A stretch of 64,000 bases of DNA from Mycobacterium spongiae. Its GTDB lineage: Bacteria; Actinomycetota; Actinomycetes; Mycobacteriales; Mycobacteriaceae. This document shows positions 33,247 to 44,678 of this stretch, one piece after another. Numbering within the stretch: position 1 is the stretch's first letter; each line of letters starts with the position of its first letter. The position numbers and the translations under genes are program-made. The DNA lies in assembly GCF_018278905.1 (NCBI RefSeq), contig NZ_CP046600.1:1736001-1800000 (forward strand), read 5' to 3'. Under the pieces are notes generated by a model that ran no database searches, was not told the origin of the DNA, and saw only the letters and a list, made by a program, of their open reading frames with translations.

Positions 33247-34994
33247 ACCACCACGTCCAACCGTTTGAATCCGTCGCTGCGGTACTGGTCGACACAGGCT
33301 GAGCGCCGGATTTTGCCGCTAGTGGTGATGGGAATCGAGCCAGGTGACACCAGAACGAGATCGGCGACGCGCAGACTGTGGGACCGCGATATCGCGGAGG
33401 TGACTTCACGCTTGACCGAGCGGAGCCGAAGCATCGCTTCCTCGGCGGAAGCTCCGCGCTTCTTCAGTTCAACGATCGCGACCAGTTGCTCGGTGCTGTC
33501 GTCGGGTATCGCTATCGCCGCGACACGGCCTCCGGTGATTTCCTGGATGGTTGCCTCGATGTCGTCGGGATAGTGGTTGCGGCCATCCACGATGAGGAGG
33601 TCTTTGATGCGGCCCATGATGAAGAGCTCGTCGTCGCACATCACGCCCAGGTCTCCGGTGCGCAGCCATGGCCCTTCTGGGGTTCCGGGCGACAAAGCGA
33701 TGAGCTGTGCGCCAAACGTCCGCGCGCTCTGCTCCGGCTTGCGCCAATATCCCATGGCTACGTTCTCGCCGTGCAACCAGATCTCACCGACCACTCCAGG
33801 CGGATTCTCGGTCTTGGTGTTCGGGTCGACGATTCGGACGGTGGAGTCGCGGGGCGCGCCGTAACTGATCAGCTCGGTACCGAGTGTCCTTTCAGTGCCG
33901 CACGGCCTGGCCTGACCGGCCGCCAAGTGCTCGTAGTCGAAACGCACCGTCTTCGGGGCGCGACCGGGCTCGGGAGCCGCGACGTAGAGGGTCGCCTCCG
34001 CGAGCCCGTAGGAGGGTCGTATCGCTGTCGCGCTCAGATTGAACGGAGCAAAACGCTCGGTGAAACGTTTCAGCGTCGCGACGTGGATTCGTTCGCTCCC
34101 GCTGATGATTCCGACCACGTCGCCGAGGTCGAGGCCGGCCATGTCGTCGTCGGTTGTTCTCCGGACGGCCAATTCGAACGCGAAGTTTGGCGCGGCGGAA
34201 AAGGCTTGATCGCTTTTCGCCAGCAGTTGCATCCAGCGGGCCGGCCGGCGCAAGAATGACATCGGGCTCAGTAACACCGCGCTTCGATTGGTGAAGATTG
34301 GTGCGCAAATTCCCAGAATCAGGCCCATGTCGTGGTATAGCGGTAGCCACGACACCAGAGTTATCGACGGCATATCCGCGGGCTGCCCGAAGTAGCCGCA
34401 CATAATTTGCGTACCGTTGGCGAGGACGTTCTTGTGAGAAACAACCACGCCGGCCGGGGTACGCGTCGATCCGGACGTGTATTGCAGATAAGCGGCGCTG
34501 GACGACAGCTGCGGAGCGCTTGGTAACTGACGCGACGAATCCAAGTCGAGCAGATCAACCTCGATGACGACCGGGGCGGGTTGTCCGTCTTGCGCCCGTG
34601 CGTATTTGGTGACGTCTGCCACCGCGACGGAGGTCGTCAGAATGACGACGGGCATTGAGTCCCGCAGCACGGACGAAATTCGGTCGTCGTGAATTCCGTA
34701 TTGCGGTACAGACAATGGAACAGCGATGAAACCAGCTTGCAGCGCCGCCAAGAAAGCGACAACGTACTCTAGCCCCTGCGGTGCCAGTATTGCGGCGCGA
34801 TCGCCGGGGGATCCGTACAGTGCGAGTTCTTCTGCAAGGATGCGTGCGCGTCGATAGACCTGCGACCAGGTCAGGCTCTCAGCAAAACCCGCAGGGTCGG
34901 AACCGTAGTCGATGAAGGTGTACGCGGTGGCATCCGGTTGCTGGTCGGCCCGCTCCTCTAGCAAAGCGGGTATCGACGAGTGAGTCACCGCCAT
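33243..34994 (-). CDS. fadD26: Long-chain fatty acyl-AMP ligase FadD26
   Basis: 583 residues, the same length as I recall for M. tuberculosis FadD26. It adenylates long-chain fatty acids and transfers them to the N-terminal ACP of PpsA, starting phthiocerol synthesis. The AMP-binding P-loop [15 protein letters not shown] (about residues 168-182), [23 protein letters not shown] and the C-terminal TGDLG and [16 protein letters not shown] motifs are intact. The ATG at 34994 is preceded by AGGGAGAG at a spacing of about 8. First gene of the operon; its stop overlaps the ppsA start by 4 bp. The PDIM operon promoter should lie in the 704-bp leader region upstream. Confidence 0.96.
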   Translation of the reverse strand: MAVTHSSIPALLEERADQQPDATAYTFIDYGSDPAGFAESLTWSQVYRRARILAEELALYGSPGDRAAILAPQGLEYVVAFLAALQAGFIAVPLSVPQYGIHDDRISSVLRDSMPVVILTTSVAVADVTKYARAQDGQPAPVVIEVDLLDLDSSRQLPSAPQLSSSAAYLQYTSGSTRTPAGVVVSHKNVLANGTQIMCGYFGQPADMPSITLVSWLPLYHDMGLILGICAPIFTNRSAVLLSPMSFLRRPARWMQLLAKSDQAFSAAPNFAFELAVRRTTDDDMAGLDLGDVVGIISGSERIHVATLKRFTERFAPFNLSATAIRPSYGLAEATLYVAAPEPGRAPKTVRFDYEHLAAGQARPCGTERTLGTELISYGAPRDSTVRIVDPNTKTENPPGVVGEIWLHGENVAMGYWRKPEQSARTFGAQLIALSPGTPEGPWLRTGDLGVMCDDELFIMGRIKDLLIVDGRNHYPDDIEATIQEITGGRVAAIAIPDDSTEQLVAIVELKKRGASAEEAMLRLRSVKREVTSAISRSHSLRVADLVLVSPGSIPITTSGKIRRSACVDQYRSDGFKRLDVVV

Positions 34995-35698
34995 GGAGTA
35001 TCTCTCCCTCGATTGTCGACGCTAACCATGTGTGCACACCTGATAAACGGCTTGTCGGACTTGCGCAACGGGCCATCCCGGTGACTTGAAACCGGCCGTC
35101 CTTCGTTGACGACGCGGTCGTGGCGACAACGTCGCGCGCGACACTCCTCCTAGCGGAGCATGCCCGTGCGGCGCCAGATGATCAGCACGTACTACCCTAT
35201 CCCCTACAAAATACCTGCCGCCAACAAAGTAGTACCTCGATGCAGGGTAAGCATTTTTTGACGGGTGTGGAGGTTGATCCAGAAAATCCATGGGCTTCCT
35301 GCGCCGTTCGCGTCGGTGATCGTTTCGCGGCTCGGCGGTTTCACCTGAATCTGATGTCATTGACGTGCAGTTTACTGTGAGACCGTGTGGTCACTGTGGC
35401 TCGTGATTCGCCGGTGACGGCTGGTGAATGCTGTACGACTTGGTCGTCCCTTCTCGGCGCTGAGGCGAGCGTCCTTGTGTGACGAGACTCACACGTTCGG
35501 CCCGCGTACCTCGGCTTCCGTATGGTGTGGCTGATTAGTGGGCTGGCCTGCGGTCGGTGCTCTGAGTCCTGGCTGTGAGACGGGACCGGGTATCCGGGCG
35601 GGCTCGGCAACCGAGCACCTCGCGGGCGGGGAGGTCGGTGCGGAAACCTGCCACCCGCGTGGAGCGGAATTCATAGCAAACTCATAGATGCAGACTGG
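34995..35698 (-). promoter_or_regulatory. Non-coding region upstream of fadD26; likely PDIM operon promoter region
   Basis: 704 bp without a convincing gene between tesA and fadD26. M. tuberculosis annotation has the small Rv2929 here; no counterpart is supportable. An AT-rich patch at 35189-35260 is bounded by the inverted repeat GTACTAC (35189-35195) and GTAGTAC (35229-35235) and includes, on the minus strand, weak promoter-like hexamers (TTGGCG then GATAGG). A second palindrome, GTGTGA/TCACAC with a 6-base loop, lies at 35477-35494. Neither is matched to a known regulator. The assignment as promoter region rests mainly on position. Confidence 0.45.
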
Positions 35699-36636
<938 letters not shown>

Positions 36637-37374
36637 GTGTACCGAGTCTTTGAAGCGCTGGACGAGTTGGGCGCCATTGTCGAAGAAGCCCGTGGCGTGC
36701 CGATGACAGCCGGATGCGTCGTGCCCCGCGGTGACGTCCTTGAGCTGGTCGACGATATTAAGGATGCGATCCCCGGCGAACTGGACGACGCGCAGGATGT
36801 GCTCGACGCGCGCGACTCTATGTTGCACGACGCAAAAACACACGCCGACTCCATGGTGTCCTCCGCGACCACCGAATCGGAGTCGATGCTCAACCACGCT
36901 CGCGCGGAGGCTGACCGGATCTTGTCGGACGCCAAAGCCCAGGCCGATCGGATGGTCGGGGAGGCGCGTCAGCACAGTGAGCAGATGGTCTCCGATGCCC
37001 GCGAGGAGGCGATTCGCATCGCCGCCGCGGCAAAACGTGAGTATGAGGCCAGCGTTGGCCGCGCCCAAGCCGAATGCGACCGGCTGATGGAAAATGGCAA
37101 CGTTGCCTATGAGAAGGCAGTGCAAGAGGGCATCAAGGAACAGCAGCGCCTGGTGTCGCAGAACGAAGTGGTGCAGGCGGCCAACGCGGAATCCACCCGT
37201 CTCATCGACACCGCTCATGCGGAGGCGGACCGCCTGCGCGGTGAATGCGACGTTTACGTCGACAGCAAGCTGGCCGAGTTCGAGGAATTCCTCAACGGCA
37301 CCCTGCGTTCCGTGGGCCGTGGTCGCCACCAGCTCCGCACCGCGGCCGGCACACACGATTACGCGGTGCGCTAG
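36637..37374 (+). CDS. sepIVA: Septum-associated coiled-coil protein SepIVA
   Basis: 245 residues, the same length as M. tuberculosis Rv2927c. DivIVA-family-like protein needed for septation and polar growth in mycobacteria; it acts at the inner face of the membrane at the septum and subpolar sites. A short N-terminal DivIVA-like part (YRVFEALDEL) is followed from about residue 50 by long Ala/Glu/Arg-rich heptads (HADSMVSSATTE, EADRILSDAKAQADRM), a coiled coil to about residue 230. The GTG at 36637 is chosen over the ATG at 36631 because it gives the known N-terminus and a 7-base spacing from GGAGGG. The ATG would leave 1 base. Confidence 0.93.
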   Translation: MYRVFEALDELGAIVEEARGVPMTAGCVVPRGDVLELVDDIKDAIPGELDDAQDVLDARDSMLHDAKTHADSMVSSATTESESMLNHARAEADRILSDAKAQADRMVGEARQHSEQMVSDAREEAIRIAAAAKREYEASVGRAQAECDRLMENGNVAYEKAVQEGIKEQQRLVSQNEVVQAANAESTRLIDTAHAEADRLRGECDVYVDSKLAEFEEFLNGTLRSVGRGRHQLRTAAGTHDYAVR

Positions 37375-37458
37375 CGCCATTCCCTGCCCGAGGATCGGGC
37401 GCCGGCTAACCGCCTACATGGGATGGATCTAGGCTGCGCGGGCCGTAGGATTCCCCCT

Positions 37459-38070
37459 ATGGCTAGCCAGCAGAGTCCAACGGCGCGACGCCGGCCGACT
37501 TCGCCGACCACGGTCGATGTTGCACGGCTTGGGCGGCGCCCAGGAGCCATGTTCACCCTACGTAACACCGTGGACAGTCCCTCGCGCATCGGGCTTGAGA
37601 TGATCGCTATTGCGCCGGGTGCCCCGCTTGATCTCAACCTGCGAGTGGAGTCGGTATCCGAAGGCGTGTTGGTGACCGGGACCGTAGCAGCGCCCACCGC
37701 CGGCGAGTGCGCCCGTTGCCTAACTGACGTGGCGGGACACATCCAGGTTGAGTTGACCGAACTGTTCGCCTATCCCGAGAGCGCGACCGAGGCCACCACC
37801 GAGGAAGACGAGGTTGGACACATCGTCGATGACACCATCGACCTGGAGCAATCGATCATCGATGCCGTCGGGCTCCAACTGCCACTGGCGCCGCTGTGTC
37901 GGCCGGACTGCCCCGGGCTGTGTCCGCAGTGCGGCGTTGCCCTGACTACAGCGCCGGGTCATCACCATGAACAGATCGATCCGCGATGGGCGAAGCTTGC
38001 CGGGATGTTGGAGTCGAAGGTCCCACAGTCAGATGCGGCGGATCACCCCGCACCGCGAGGTGAGCGGTGA
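37459..38070 (+). CDS. DUF177 (YceD-like) protein, Rv2926c family
   Basis: 203 residues from the ATG at 37459; an in-frame ATG 36 bp earlier is possible. The family is commonly encoded next to rpmF, plsX or rnc and is implicated in 23S rRNA/50S biogenesis in other bacteria; its exact role here is unknown. A Cys-rich segment near the C-terminus, [13 protein letters not shown], could bind zinc, and an earlier CARC is also present. The gene overlaps rnc by 4 bp (GTGA), so translation is coupled, as in M. tuberculosis. Confidence 0.87.
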   Translation: MASQQSPTARRRPTSPTTVDVARLGRRPGAMFTLRNTVDSPSRIGLEMIAIAPGAPLDLNLRVESVSEGVLVTGTVAAPTAGECARCLTDVAGHIQVELTELFAYPESATEATTEEDEVGHIVDDTIDLEQSIIDAVGLQLPLAPLCRPDCPGLCPQCGVALTTAPGHHHEQIDPRWAKLAGMLESKVPQSDAADHPAPRGER

Positions 38071-38798
38071 CTCGATCGCGGCAATCTCTGCTCGACGCGC
38101 TCGGCGTCGAGTTGCCCGATGACCTCGTCACTTTGGCGCTGACGCATCGCAGCTACGCCTACGAAAAAGGGGGTCTGCCGACCAACGAGCGGTTGGAGTT
38201 TCTCGGCGACGCGGTCCTAGGTCTGACCATTACCGACGAGCTCTTTCATCGTCACCCCGATCGTTCGGAAGGGGATCTAGCCAAACTGCGAGCCAGCGTG
38301 GTCAACACCCAGGCGTTGGCCGATGTCGCGCGCAACCTCTCCCAGGAGGGTCTTGGCGTACACATGCTGTTGGGGCGCGGTGAGGTCAACACCGGTGGAG
38401 CCGACAAGTCCAGCATCCTGGCCGACGGGATGGAATCGTTGCTGGGCGCCATTTACCTGCACCGCGGCATTGAGCAGGCCCGTGAGGTGATCCTGCGACT
38501 ATTCGGCCCTTTGCTAGACGCCGCACCGACGCTCGGTGCGGGATTGGATTGGAAGACGAGCTTGCAGGAACTCACCGCGTCGCGCGGGCTGGGCGTGCCG
38601 TCGTACTTGGTGACATCGACCGGACCGGACCACGACAAGGAATTCACCGCGGCTGTTGTCGTTCTGGACGTTAAGCGTGGGACGGGTGTCGGCCGCTCCA
38701 AGAAGGAAGCCGAACAAAAGGCTGCGGCTGCGGCTTATCGGGCGCTCGAGGCCCACGACGAACTGGACGGCGCAATGCCAGGCAAATCGTCGGCATAA
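38067..38798 (+). CDS. rnc: Ribonuclease III
   Basis: 243 residues. Cuts double-stranded RNA in rRNA maturation and mRNA turnover. The RNase III signature [12 protein letters not shown] (about residues 40-51) carries the catalytic acidic residues, with a second acidic cluster in [13 protein letters not shown]. The double-stranded RNA binding domain fills about residues 160-235 ([23 protein letters not shown]). GTG start overlapping the preceding stop. Length is usual for the family (M. tuberculosis about 240). Followed after 7 bp by a tandem repeat array and then fpg. Confidence 0.95.
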   Translation: MTRSRQSLLDALGVELPDDLVTLALTHRSYAYEKGGLPTNERLEFLGDAVLGLTITDELFHRHPDRSEGDLAKLRASVVNTQALADVARNLSQEGLGVHMLLGRGEVNTGGADKSSILADGMESLLGAIYLHRGIEQAREVILRLFGPLLDAAPTLGAGLDWKTSLQELTASRGLGVPSYLVTSTGPDHDKEFTAAVVVLDVKRGTGVGRSKKEAEQKAAAAAYRALEAHDELDGAMPGKSSA

Positions 38799-38805
38799 GC
38801 TGATC

Positions 38806-39018
38806 GTGATGACCCGCTGCGCCCGGCTTCGCCGCGCTTGCGATCATCACGGGGTCCGATGGTGATGACCCGCTGCGCCCGGCTTCGCCGCGCTTGCGAT
38901 CATCACGGGGTCCGATGGTGATGACCCGCTGCGCCCGGCTTCGCCGCGCTTGCGATCATCACGGGGTCCGATGGTGATGACCCGCTGCGCCCGGCTTCGC
39001 CGCGCTTGCGATCATCAC
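38806..39018. repeat. Tandem array, four units of 56 bp, between rnc and fpg
   Basis: Units start at 38806, 38862, 38918 and 38974, an exact 56-bp period. Each has a 45-bp core, GTGATGA near the start and TCATCAC at the end (an inverted repeat), with GC-rich inner complementarity, plus an 11-bp joining segment (GGGGTCCGATG). The copies look identical. The last core ends 3 bases before the fpg start codon. Copy number may vary between strains. The same core family with CACCAC ends recurs before ffh at 54302-54460. Confidence 0.93.
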
Positions 39019-39021
39019 TGA

Positions 39022-39894
39022 ATGCCGGAACTACCCGAGGTCGAGGTGGTGCGGCGCGGCCTAGCGGCTCACGTGGTAGGCCGAACGATCACCACGGTTC
39101 GAGTCCACCATCCTCGCGCGGTGCGCCGCCATGAAGCCGGAGCCGCAGATCTGACGGCGCGGCTGCAGGGAGCCAGGATCAGCGGAACCGATCGGCGTGG
39201 CAAATATCTCTGGTTGACGCTTGCGCCGCAAGCAGGCGATGAACAGGAAGCGGACACCGCACTGGTGGTGCACCTGGGCATGAGCGGACAGATGTTGCTC
39301 GGGACAGTCCCGCGTACCCAGCATCTCCGGATCTCCGCGCTGCTCGACGACGGGACGGAAATGAGCTTCGTCGACCAGCGGACTTTTGGCGGTTGGCTGC
39401 TCGCCGATCTGGTCACGGTCGACGGCAGCGTAGTGCCGGTACCGGTCGCCCATCTGGCACGCGACCCCCTTGACCCGCGGTTCGATGTCGACGCGGTGGT
39501 CACGTTGGTGCGGCGCAAGCACTCCGAGCTCAAGCGGCAGTTGCTGAACCAGCAGGTTGTTTCGGGCATCGGCAACATCTACGCCGACGAGGCGCTGTGG
39601 CGGGCGAAAGTGAACGGCGCGCGGGTCGCCGCCACGCTGGCCCGCCGGCAGCTGGTCGCGGTTCTAGATGCCGCGGCAGACGTCATGCGCGAGGCGCTGG
39701 CCAATGGCGGAACCTCGTTCGACTCGCTCTATGTGAATGTCAACGGTGAGTCGGGCTACTTCGATCGATCGCTGGACGCCTATGGCCGTGAAGGTGAGAA
39801 CTGTCGGCGCTGCGGCGCGGTCATGCGCCGGGAGAAGTTCATGAACCGCTCCTCTTTCTACTGCCCGAGATGCCAACCGCGACCGCGTGGTTGA
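39022..39894 (+). CDS. fpg: Formamidopyrimidine-DNA glycosylase (MutM/Fpg)
   Basis: 290 residues. Removes 8-oxoguanine and related oxidised bases and cleaves the abasic site. The N-terminal PELPEVE supplies the catalytic proline (Pro2) and Glu3. The conserved HLGMSGQM, the helix-two-turn-helix [13 protein letters not shown] and the C-terminal zinc finger (CRRCG...CPRC) are intact. The start ATG follows the repeat array by 3 bases, and no Shine-Dalgarno is visible, so the mRNA may be leaderless or the repeat may form the leader. Confidence 0.95.
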   Translation: MPELPEVEVVRRGLAAHVVGRTITTVRVHHPRAVRRHEAGAADLTARLQGARISGTDRRGKYLWLTLAPQAGDEQEADTALVVHLGMSGQMLLGTVPRTQHLRISALLDDGTEMSFVDQRTFGGWLLADLVTVDGSVVPVPVAHLARDPLDPRFDVDAVVTLVRRKHSELKRQLLNQQVVSGIGNIYADEALWRAKVNGARVAATLARRQLVAVLDAAADVMREALANGGTSFDSLYVNVNGESGYFDRSLDAYGREGENCRRCGAVMRREKFMNRSSFYCPRCQPRPRG

Positions 39895-39911
39895 GTCTTG
39901 TTCATGTCACG

Positions 39912-40011
39912 ATTGAGTGTGCGTGCGAGGCGTTGAGTGTGACTGTAGGGCGGGAGAACTAGGAAATTCCCGCCCTCACCTCACACTCGACTGTGCCGAT
40001 GCACACTCAAT
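39912..40011. repeat. Nested palindromic element between fpg and the OsmC/acylphosphatase gene
   Basis: Three inverted repeats are nested around one centre: ATTGAGTGTGC (39912-39922) with GCACACTCAAT (40001-40011); GAGTGTGA (39935-39942) with TCACACTC (39981-39988); GGGCGGGA (39948-39955) with TCCCGCCC (39968-39975), loop 39956-39967. The 100-bp element fills most of the gap between two co-directional genes. It could act as a transcription terminator, though it has no U-tract, or be a dispersed palindromic repeat. Confidence 0.75.
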
Positions 40012-40070
40012 GGTGGTGCTTGGTCTGCCGCCTCCCGGCTAGTGCAAGAGAAGTGCAGTAGAAAGAAGCC

Positions 40071-40772
40071 ATGACTGAACTTTGGGTCGAACGTACCGGT
40101 GTGCGCCGCTACACCGGACACAGCTCGCGGGGTGCGCGGGTACTTGTCGGCTCCGAGGACGTTGACGGCGTTTTTACCCCGGGTGAGTTGCTCAAGATTG
40201 CCCTCGCTGCGTGCAGCGGGATGTCCAGCGATCGACCGCTGGCCCGTCGTCTCGGCGACGAATACCCCGCGGTGGTCAAGGTGTGCGGTGCCGCCGACCG
40301 TGAACAGGAGCGGTATCCGCTGATTGAGGAGACCCTCGAACTCGACCTTTCAGGTCTCACAGAGGACGAGAAGGCGCGCGTGTTGGTGGTCGTCAACCGC
40401 GCGGTCGACTTGGTGTGCACCGTCGGTCGAACCGTGAAGTCGGGCACGACCGTCACCTTCGAGGTCGCCGACGTCGGCCCCTCCGATGGACCCATGCGGC
40501 TGACCGCTTGGGTGCACGGCTGGGTCCAGGGCGTCGGCTTCCGCTGGTGGACCCGCTGCCGGGCGTTGGAGCTGGGTCTGACCGGGTATGCGGCCAACCA
40601 GGCCGATGGCCGCGTGTTGGTGGTAGCTCAGGGGCCCCGCCAGGCAGGGGAGCAATTGCTGGCGCTGCTGCAACGTGGCACCTCGTCGCCTTCGAGGCCC
40701 GGCCGGGTAGACAAGGTTGTCGCCGATTGGTCGCACCCGGCAGAGCCGATTGCGGGGTTCACCGAGCGCTAG
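40071..40772 (+). CDS. OsmC-like protein fused to acylphosphatase
   Basis: 233 residues combining two proteins that are separate in M. tuberculosis (Rv2923c, about 137 aa, and acyP Rv2922A, about 93 aa). Residues 1-137 are OsmC/Ohr-like, with the two reactive cysteines in ALAACSGM and DLVCTVGR, a likely thiol peroxidase. Residues 142-233 are an acylphosphatase, with the signature [11 protein letters not shown] (catalytic Arg) and the Asn in GYAANQADG; it hydrolyses acyl phosphates. The two parts are joined by PSDGP with no stop between. An internal ATG at 40494-40496 could still start acyP alone. The stop lies at the first base of the tandem array before smc. Confidence 0.88.
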   Translation: MTELWVERTGVRRYTGHSSRGARVLVGSEDVDGVFTPGELLKIALAACSGMSSDRPLARRLGDEYPAVVKVCGAADREQERYPLIEETLELDLSGLTEDEKARVLVVVNRAVDLVCTVGRTVKSGTTVTFEVADVGPSDGPMRLTAWVHGWVQGVGFRWWTRCRALELGLTGYAANQADGRVLVVAQGPRQAGEQLLALLQRGTSSPSRPGRVDKVVADWSHPAEPIAGFTER

Positions 40773-40963
40773 CTCGGCGACGATACGCGCCGGAACGGCG
40801 GGTTGAGGAGCCGAGCAATCGAGCCCCAGCTCGGCGACGATACGCGCCGGAACGGCGGGTTGAGGAGCCGAGCAATCGAGCCCCAGCTCGGCGACCCCCC
40901 ACGTATCCGAGCGCGCCGGAACGGCGGGTTGGGGAGCCGAGCAATCGAGCCCCAGCTCGGCGA
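40771..40963. repeat. Tandem array, about 57-bp units, between acylphosphatase and smc
   Basis: Units begin at AGCTCGGCGA at 40771, 40828, 40885 and (partial) 40954. Periods are 57, 57 and 69 bp; the third unit carries a 12-bp insertion containing CCCCCCACGTATCC. Units contain GGAGCCGAGCAATCGAGCC and look identical otherwise. The period is a multiple of three and no stop falls in the smc frame, so the array is readable in frame with smc, though smc probably starts after it. Unrelated in sequence to the fpg and ffh arrays. Confidence 0.92.
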
Positions 40964-40981
40964 GCGGTAGTCTGGCAGGCC

Positions 40982-43900
40982 GTGTACCTCAAGAGTCTGA
41001 CGCTGAAGGGCTTCAAGTCCTTTGCTGCGTCCACGACTCTGCGTTTTGAGCCGGGTATTACCGCCGTCGTGGGGCCGAACGGCTCCGGCAAGTCCAATGT
41101 GGTCGATGCCCTGGCGTGGGTGATGGGGGAGCAGGGGGCAAAATCGCTGCGCGGCGGCAAGATGGAAGATGTCATCTTCGGCGGTACCTCGTCGCGCGCA
41201 CCGCTGGGTCGCGCGGAGGTCACCGTCACGATCGACAACTCTGACAATGCGCTGCCGATCGAGTATGCGGAGGTGTCGATCACCCGCAGGATGTTCCGTG
41301 ACGGTGCCAGCGAGTACGAGATCAACGGCAACACCTGCAGATTGATGGATGTTCAGGAGCTGTTGAGCGACTCTGGCATCGGACGCGAGATGCATGTGAT
41401 CGTCGGGCAGGGCAAGTTGGAAGAGATCCTGCAGTCGCGGCCCGAGGACCGCCGGGCTTTCATCGAGGAAGCCGCAGGCGTGCTCAAGCACCGCAAGCGC
41501 AAAGAGAAAGCGCTGCGAAAGCTTGACTCCATGTCGGCGAACTTGGCCCGCCTCACCGACCTCACCACCGAGCTCCGGCGCCAACTCAAGCCGTTGGGCC
41601 GCCAAGCTGAGGTTGCCCGACGTGCGGCGACCATCCAGGCGGATCTGCGCGACGCCCGGCTTCGGCTGGCCGCCGACGACATCGTGAGCCGCCGGGCGGA
41701 GCGGGAAGCGATTTTCGACGCCGAAGCGGCGATGCGCCGCCAGCATGACGAGGCCGCCGCGAGGCTGACGGTGGCATCGCAGGAGTTGACAGCCCATGAG
41801 TCGGCACTCGCCGAACTGGCCGGTCGGGCCGACTCCGCGCAACACACGTGGTTCGGGCTGTCCGCGCTCGCCGAACGGGTGGGCGCCACGGTGCGTATCG
41901 CCAGCGAACGCGCCCACCATCTCGACAGCGAGCCGATGCCGATCAGCGACACCGACCCCGATGCGCTGGAAGCCGAGGCCGAGCAGGTGACCATTGCCGA
42001 ACGCCAGCTGCTGGCGGAAGTGGCCGGGGCCAGAACCCGGCTCGATGCCGCCCGCACCGAATTGGCCGACTGCGAGCACCGAGCCGCCGAGGCTGACCGA
42101 GCACATATGGCTGCCGTCCGGGCGGAGGCAGACCGCCGTGAGGACCTGGCACGGCTCGCCGGTCAGGTTGAGACCGTGCGCGCGCGGATCGAATCGATCG
42201 ATGACAGCGTCGCGCGCTTGTCCGAGCGCATCGACGAGGCAGCGTCGCGGGCACAGTTGACCCGGACTGAGTTTGAAACGGTGCAGGGCCGCGTCGGAGA
42301 ACTGGATCAAGGCGAGATCGGCCTGGATGAGCAGCACGAGCGCGCGGTGGCGGCGTTGCGACTGGCCGACGAGCGCGTTGCCGAACTGCAATCCGCCGAA
42401 CGTGGCGCCGAACGGGAGGTGGCTTCGTTGCGAGCCCGCATCGACGCGCTGTCGGTGGGGTTGGCGCGCAAGGACGGCACGGCGTGGCTCACACGGAATC
42501 ACAGCGGTGCAGGGCTTTTTGGGTCGGTCGCCCAGCTGGTCAAAGTTCGTTCGGGCTACGAGGCGGCGTTGGCCGCGGCGCTGGGGCCGGCCGCTGATGC
42601 GCTGGCGGTGGACAGTCTTGGCACGGCCAGTACCGCGGTCAGCGCGCTCAAGGCAGCGGACGGTGGCCGGGCGGCACTCGTGCTGAGTGACTGGCCCGTC
42701 TCTGCAGAGTCTGACGCTGAGGTGGCGGTTGCGCCTCCCGGTGGCGCCATCTGGGCGCTGGATTTGGTTGAGGCAGCGCCCCGGTGGCGTGGTGCGCTGA
42801 TCGCGATGCTGTCGGGCGTCGCGGTGGTGAACGACCTGACCGAAGCACTTGGTCTAGTGGCGATTCGCCCGCGGCTGCGGGTGGTCACGTTGGACGGCGA
42901 TCTGGTGGGCTCGGGCTGGGTGAGCGGCGGTTCTGATCGCACGCTGTCCACGCTGGAAATCACCTCGGAGATCGACGAGGCCAGCCGGGAGTTGGCCGCG
43001 GCCGAGGCCCAGGTGGGTCAGTTGACCGCAGCACTGTCGGGCGCGCTGTCGGAGCAGGCCAGCCGCCAGGACGCGGCCGAGCAGGCTTTGGCGGCGCTCA
43101 ACGAGTCCGACACTGCGATCTCGGCGATGTACGAGCGGCTGGGTCGCCTCGGGCAGGAAGCGCGTAGCGCCGATGAAGAGTGGAGCAGACTGCTGCGGCA
43201 GCGTGACGAGTTGGAGGCCGGTCGCGCGCAGACCCTCGAGGAGGTTGCAGAACTCGAAACGCGGCTGCGCACCGCCCAGGAGACGCAGCATGTGCACACA
43301 TCCGAGCCCAGCTCGGCTGAGGCCCGGCAGGTGATTGCGGCCGCGGCCGAAAGCGCGCGTGGTGTCGAGGTGGAGGCGCGGTTGGCGGTGCGGACAGCCG
43401 AGGAGCGGGCCAACGCAGTACGAGGGCGGGCGGACTCGCTGCGCCGCGCCGCCGCGGCTGAACGCGAGGCACGACAGCGCGCCGAGCAGGCGCGCGCCGC
43501 GCGGCTGCGGGCGGCCGCGGTGGCCGCTGCGGTAGCCGACGGTGGTCAGCTCCTCGCCCGCCGGTTGAACGGCGTCGTCGATGCCGCATCGCGCGTCCGC
43601 GAGGCGCTAGCCGGCGAACGCGAGGAGCGGTCGACTGCGATGACGAAGGTGCGCGAAGAAGTGAACACGCTGGGCGCCCAGGTGGCGGCGCTGACCGATT
43701 CGCTGCACCGCGACGAGGTGGCAAACGCCCAGGTCGCGCTACGCATTGAGCAGCTCGAACAGATGGTGCTCGAGCAGTTCGGCATGGCACCAGTCGATCT
43801 GGTCGCCGAATACGGCCCGCATGTTGCACTTCCCCCGACCGAGCTCGAAATGACCGAGTTCGAGCAGGCCCGTGAGCGTGGCGAGCAGGTGACCACGCCC

Positions 43901-44599
43901 GCGCCGATGCCGTTTGATCGGGCCACCCAAGAGCGCCGGGCCAAACGCGCCGAGCGCCAGCTGGCCGAGCTGGGCAGGGTCAACCCACTGGCCCTAGAGG
44001 AGTTTGCTGCGCTGGAAGAGCGCTACAACTTTCTATCCACTCAACTCGAGGATGTCAAAGCCGCTCGCAAGGATCTGCTGGATGTCGTGGCCGATGTCGA
44101 CGCCCGAATCCTGCAGGTGTTCAGTGATGCGTTCGTCGATGTCGAGAGGGAATTCCGGAGCGTGTTCGCCGCGCTGTTCCCCGGTGGGGAAGGGCGACTC
44201 CGGCTGACTGAGCCTGCCGACATGCTGACCACTGGCATTGAGGTCCAGGCGCGGCCGCCCGGCAAGAAGGTCACTCGGTTGTCTTTGCTGTCGGGTGGCG
44301 AGAAGGCGCTGACGGCTGTGGCGATGTTGGTTGCGATATTCCGGGCACGCCCGTCGCCGTTCTACATCATGGACGAGGTTGAGGCCGCACTTGACGATGC
44401 CAACTTGCGCCGTCTGCTGGGGTTGTTCGAGCAGCTGCGGGACCGCTCCCAGATCATCATCATCACCCATCAAAAACCCACGATGGAAGTGGCGGATGCG
44501 CTTTATGGCGTGACCATGCAAGACGACGGCATCACCGCGGTCATCTCGCAGCGGATACGGGGCCAGCAGGTGGAGCGGCTGGCCTCGACCTCGCCCTGA
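40982..44599 (+). CDS. smc: Chromosome partition/condensin protein SMC
   Basis: 1205 residues, as recalled for M. tuberculosis. SMC dimers with ScpA/ScpB organise and segregate the chromosome. Walker [10 protein letters not shown] is at residues 31-39, the signature [11 protein letters not shown] near 1100, and Walker [14 protein letters not shown] near 1127. Between are two long coiled coils rich in Glu/Ala/Arg and a hinge around residues 500-660 ([13 protein letters not shown] to [13 protein letters not shown]). The GTG at 40982 gives the conserved N-terminus [13 protein letters not shown]. The same frame runs open through the upstream array, but that extension lacks homology. ftsY follows after 79 bp. 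Confidence 0.96.
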   Translation: MYLKSLTLKGFKSFAASTTLRFEPGITAVVGPNGSGKSNVVDALAWVMGEQGAKSLRGGKMEDVIFGGTSSRAPLGRAEVTVTIDNSDNALPIEYAEVSITRRMFRDGASEYEINGNTCRLMDVQELLSDSGIGREMHVIVGQGKLEEILQSRPEDRRAFIEEAAGVLKHRKRKEKALRKLDSMSANLARLTDLTTELRRQLKPLGRQAEVARRAATIQADLRDARLRLAADDIVSRRAEREAIFDAEAAMRRQHDEAAARLTVASQELTAHESALAELAGRADSAQHTWFGLSALAERVGATVRIASERAHHLDSEPMPISDTDPDALEAEAEQVTIAERQLLAEVAGARTRLDAARTELADCEHRAAEADRAHMAAVRAEADRREDLARLAGQVETVRARIESIDDSVARLSERIDEAASRAQLTRTEFETVQGRVGELDQGEIGLDEQHERAVAALRLADERVAELQSAERGAEREVASLRARIDALSVGLARKDGTAWLTRNHSGAGLFGSVAQLVKVRSGYEAALAAALGPAADALAVDSLGTASTAVSALKAADGGRAALVLSDWPVSAESDAEVAVAPPGGAIWALDLVEAAPRWRGALIAMLSGVAVVNDLTEALGLVAIRPRLRVVTLDGDLVGSGWVSGGSDRTLSTLEITSEIDEASRELAAAEAQVGQLTAALSGALSEQASRQDAAEQALAALNESDTAISAMYERLGRLGQEARSADEEWSRLLRQRDELEAGRAQTLEEVAELETRLRTAQETQHVHTSEPSSAEARQVIAAAAESARGVEVEARLAVRTAEERANAVRGRADSLRRAAAAEREARQRAEQARAARLRAAAVAAAVADGGQLLARRLNGVVDAASRVREALAGEREERSTAMTKVREEVNTLGAQVAALTDSLHRDEVANAQVALRIEQLEQMVLEQFGMAPVDLVAEYGPHVALPPTELEMTEFEQARERGEQVTTPAPMPFDRATQERRAKRAERQLAELGRVNPLALEEFAALEERYNFLSTQLEDVKAARKDLLDVVADVDARILQVFSDAFVDVEREFRSVFAALFPGGEGRLRLTEPADMLTTGIEVQARPPGKKVTRLSLLSGGEKALTAVAMLVAIFRARPSPFYIMDEVEAALDDANLRRLLGLFEQLRDRSQIIIITHQKPTMEVADALYGVTMQDDGITAVISQRIRGQQVERLASTSP

Positions 44600-44678
44600 G
44601 CGCGGTACACCGACTGGCTCCATCGACGAAAAACCTTGCCAGCCTTAACCCCCCGAGCAGCCCTGGAAGGATGTCAGC

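Noticed and set aside
38806..39018. CRISPR-like appearance of the 56-bp array, and likewise the array at 54302-54460
   Set aside because: The segments between cores are identical and only 11-12 bp long, so there are no unique spacers, and no cas genes are nearby.
40415..44599. A 1394-codon frame that extends smc far upstream through the repeat array and across the acylphosphatase gene
   Set aside because: The upstream part overlaps a well-supported gene in another frame and has no family similarity; smc has a normal GTG start at 40982 that gives the expected length.
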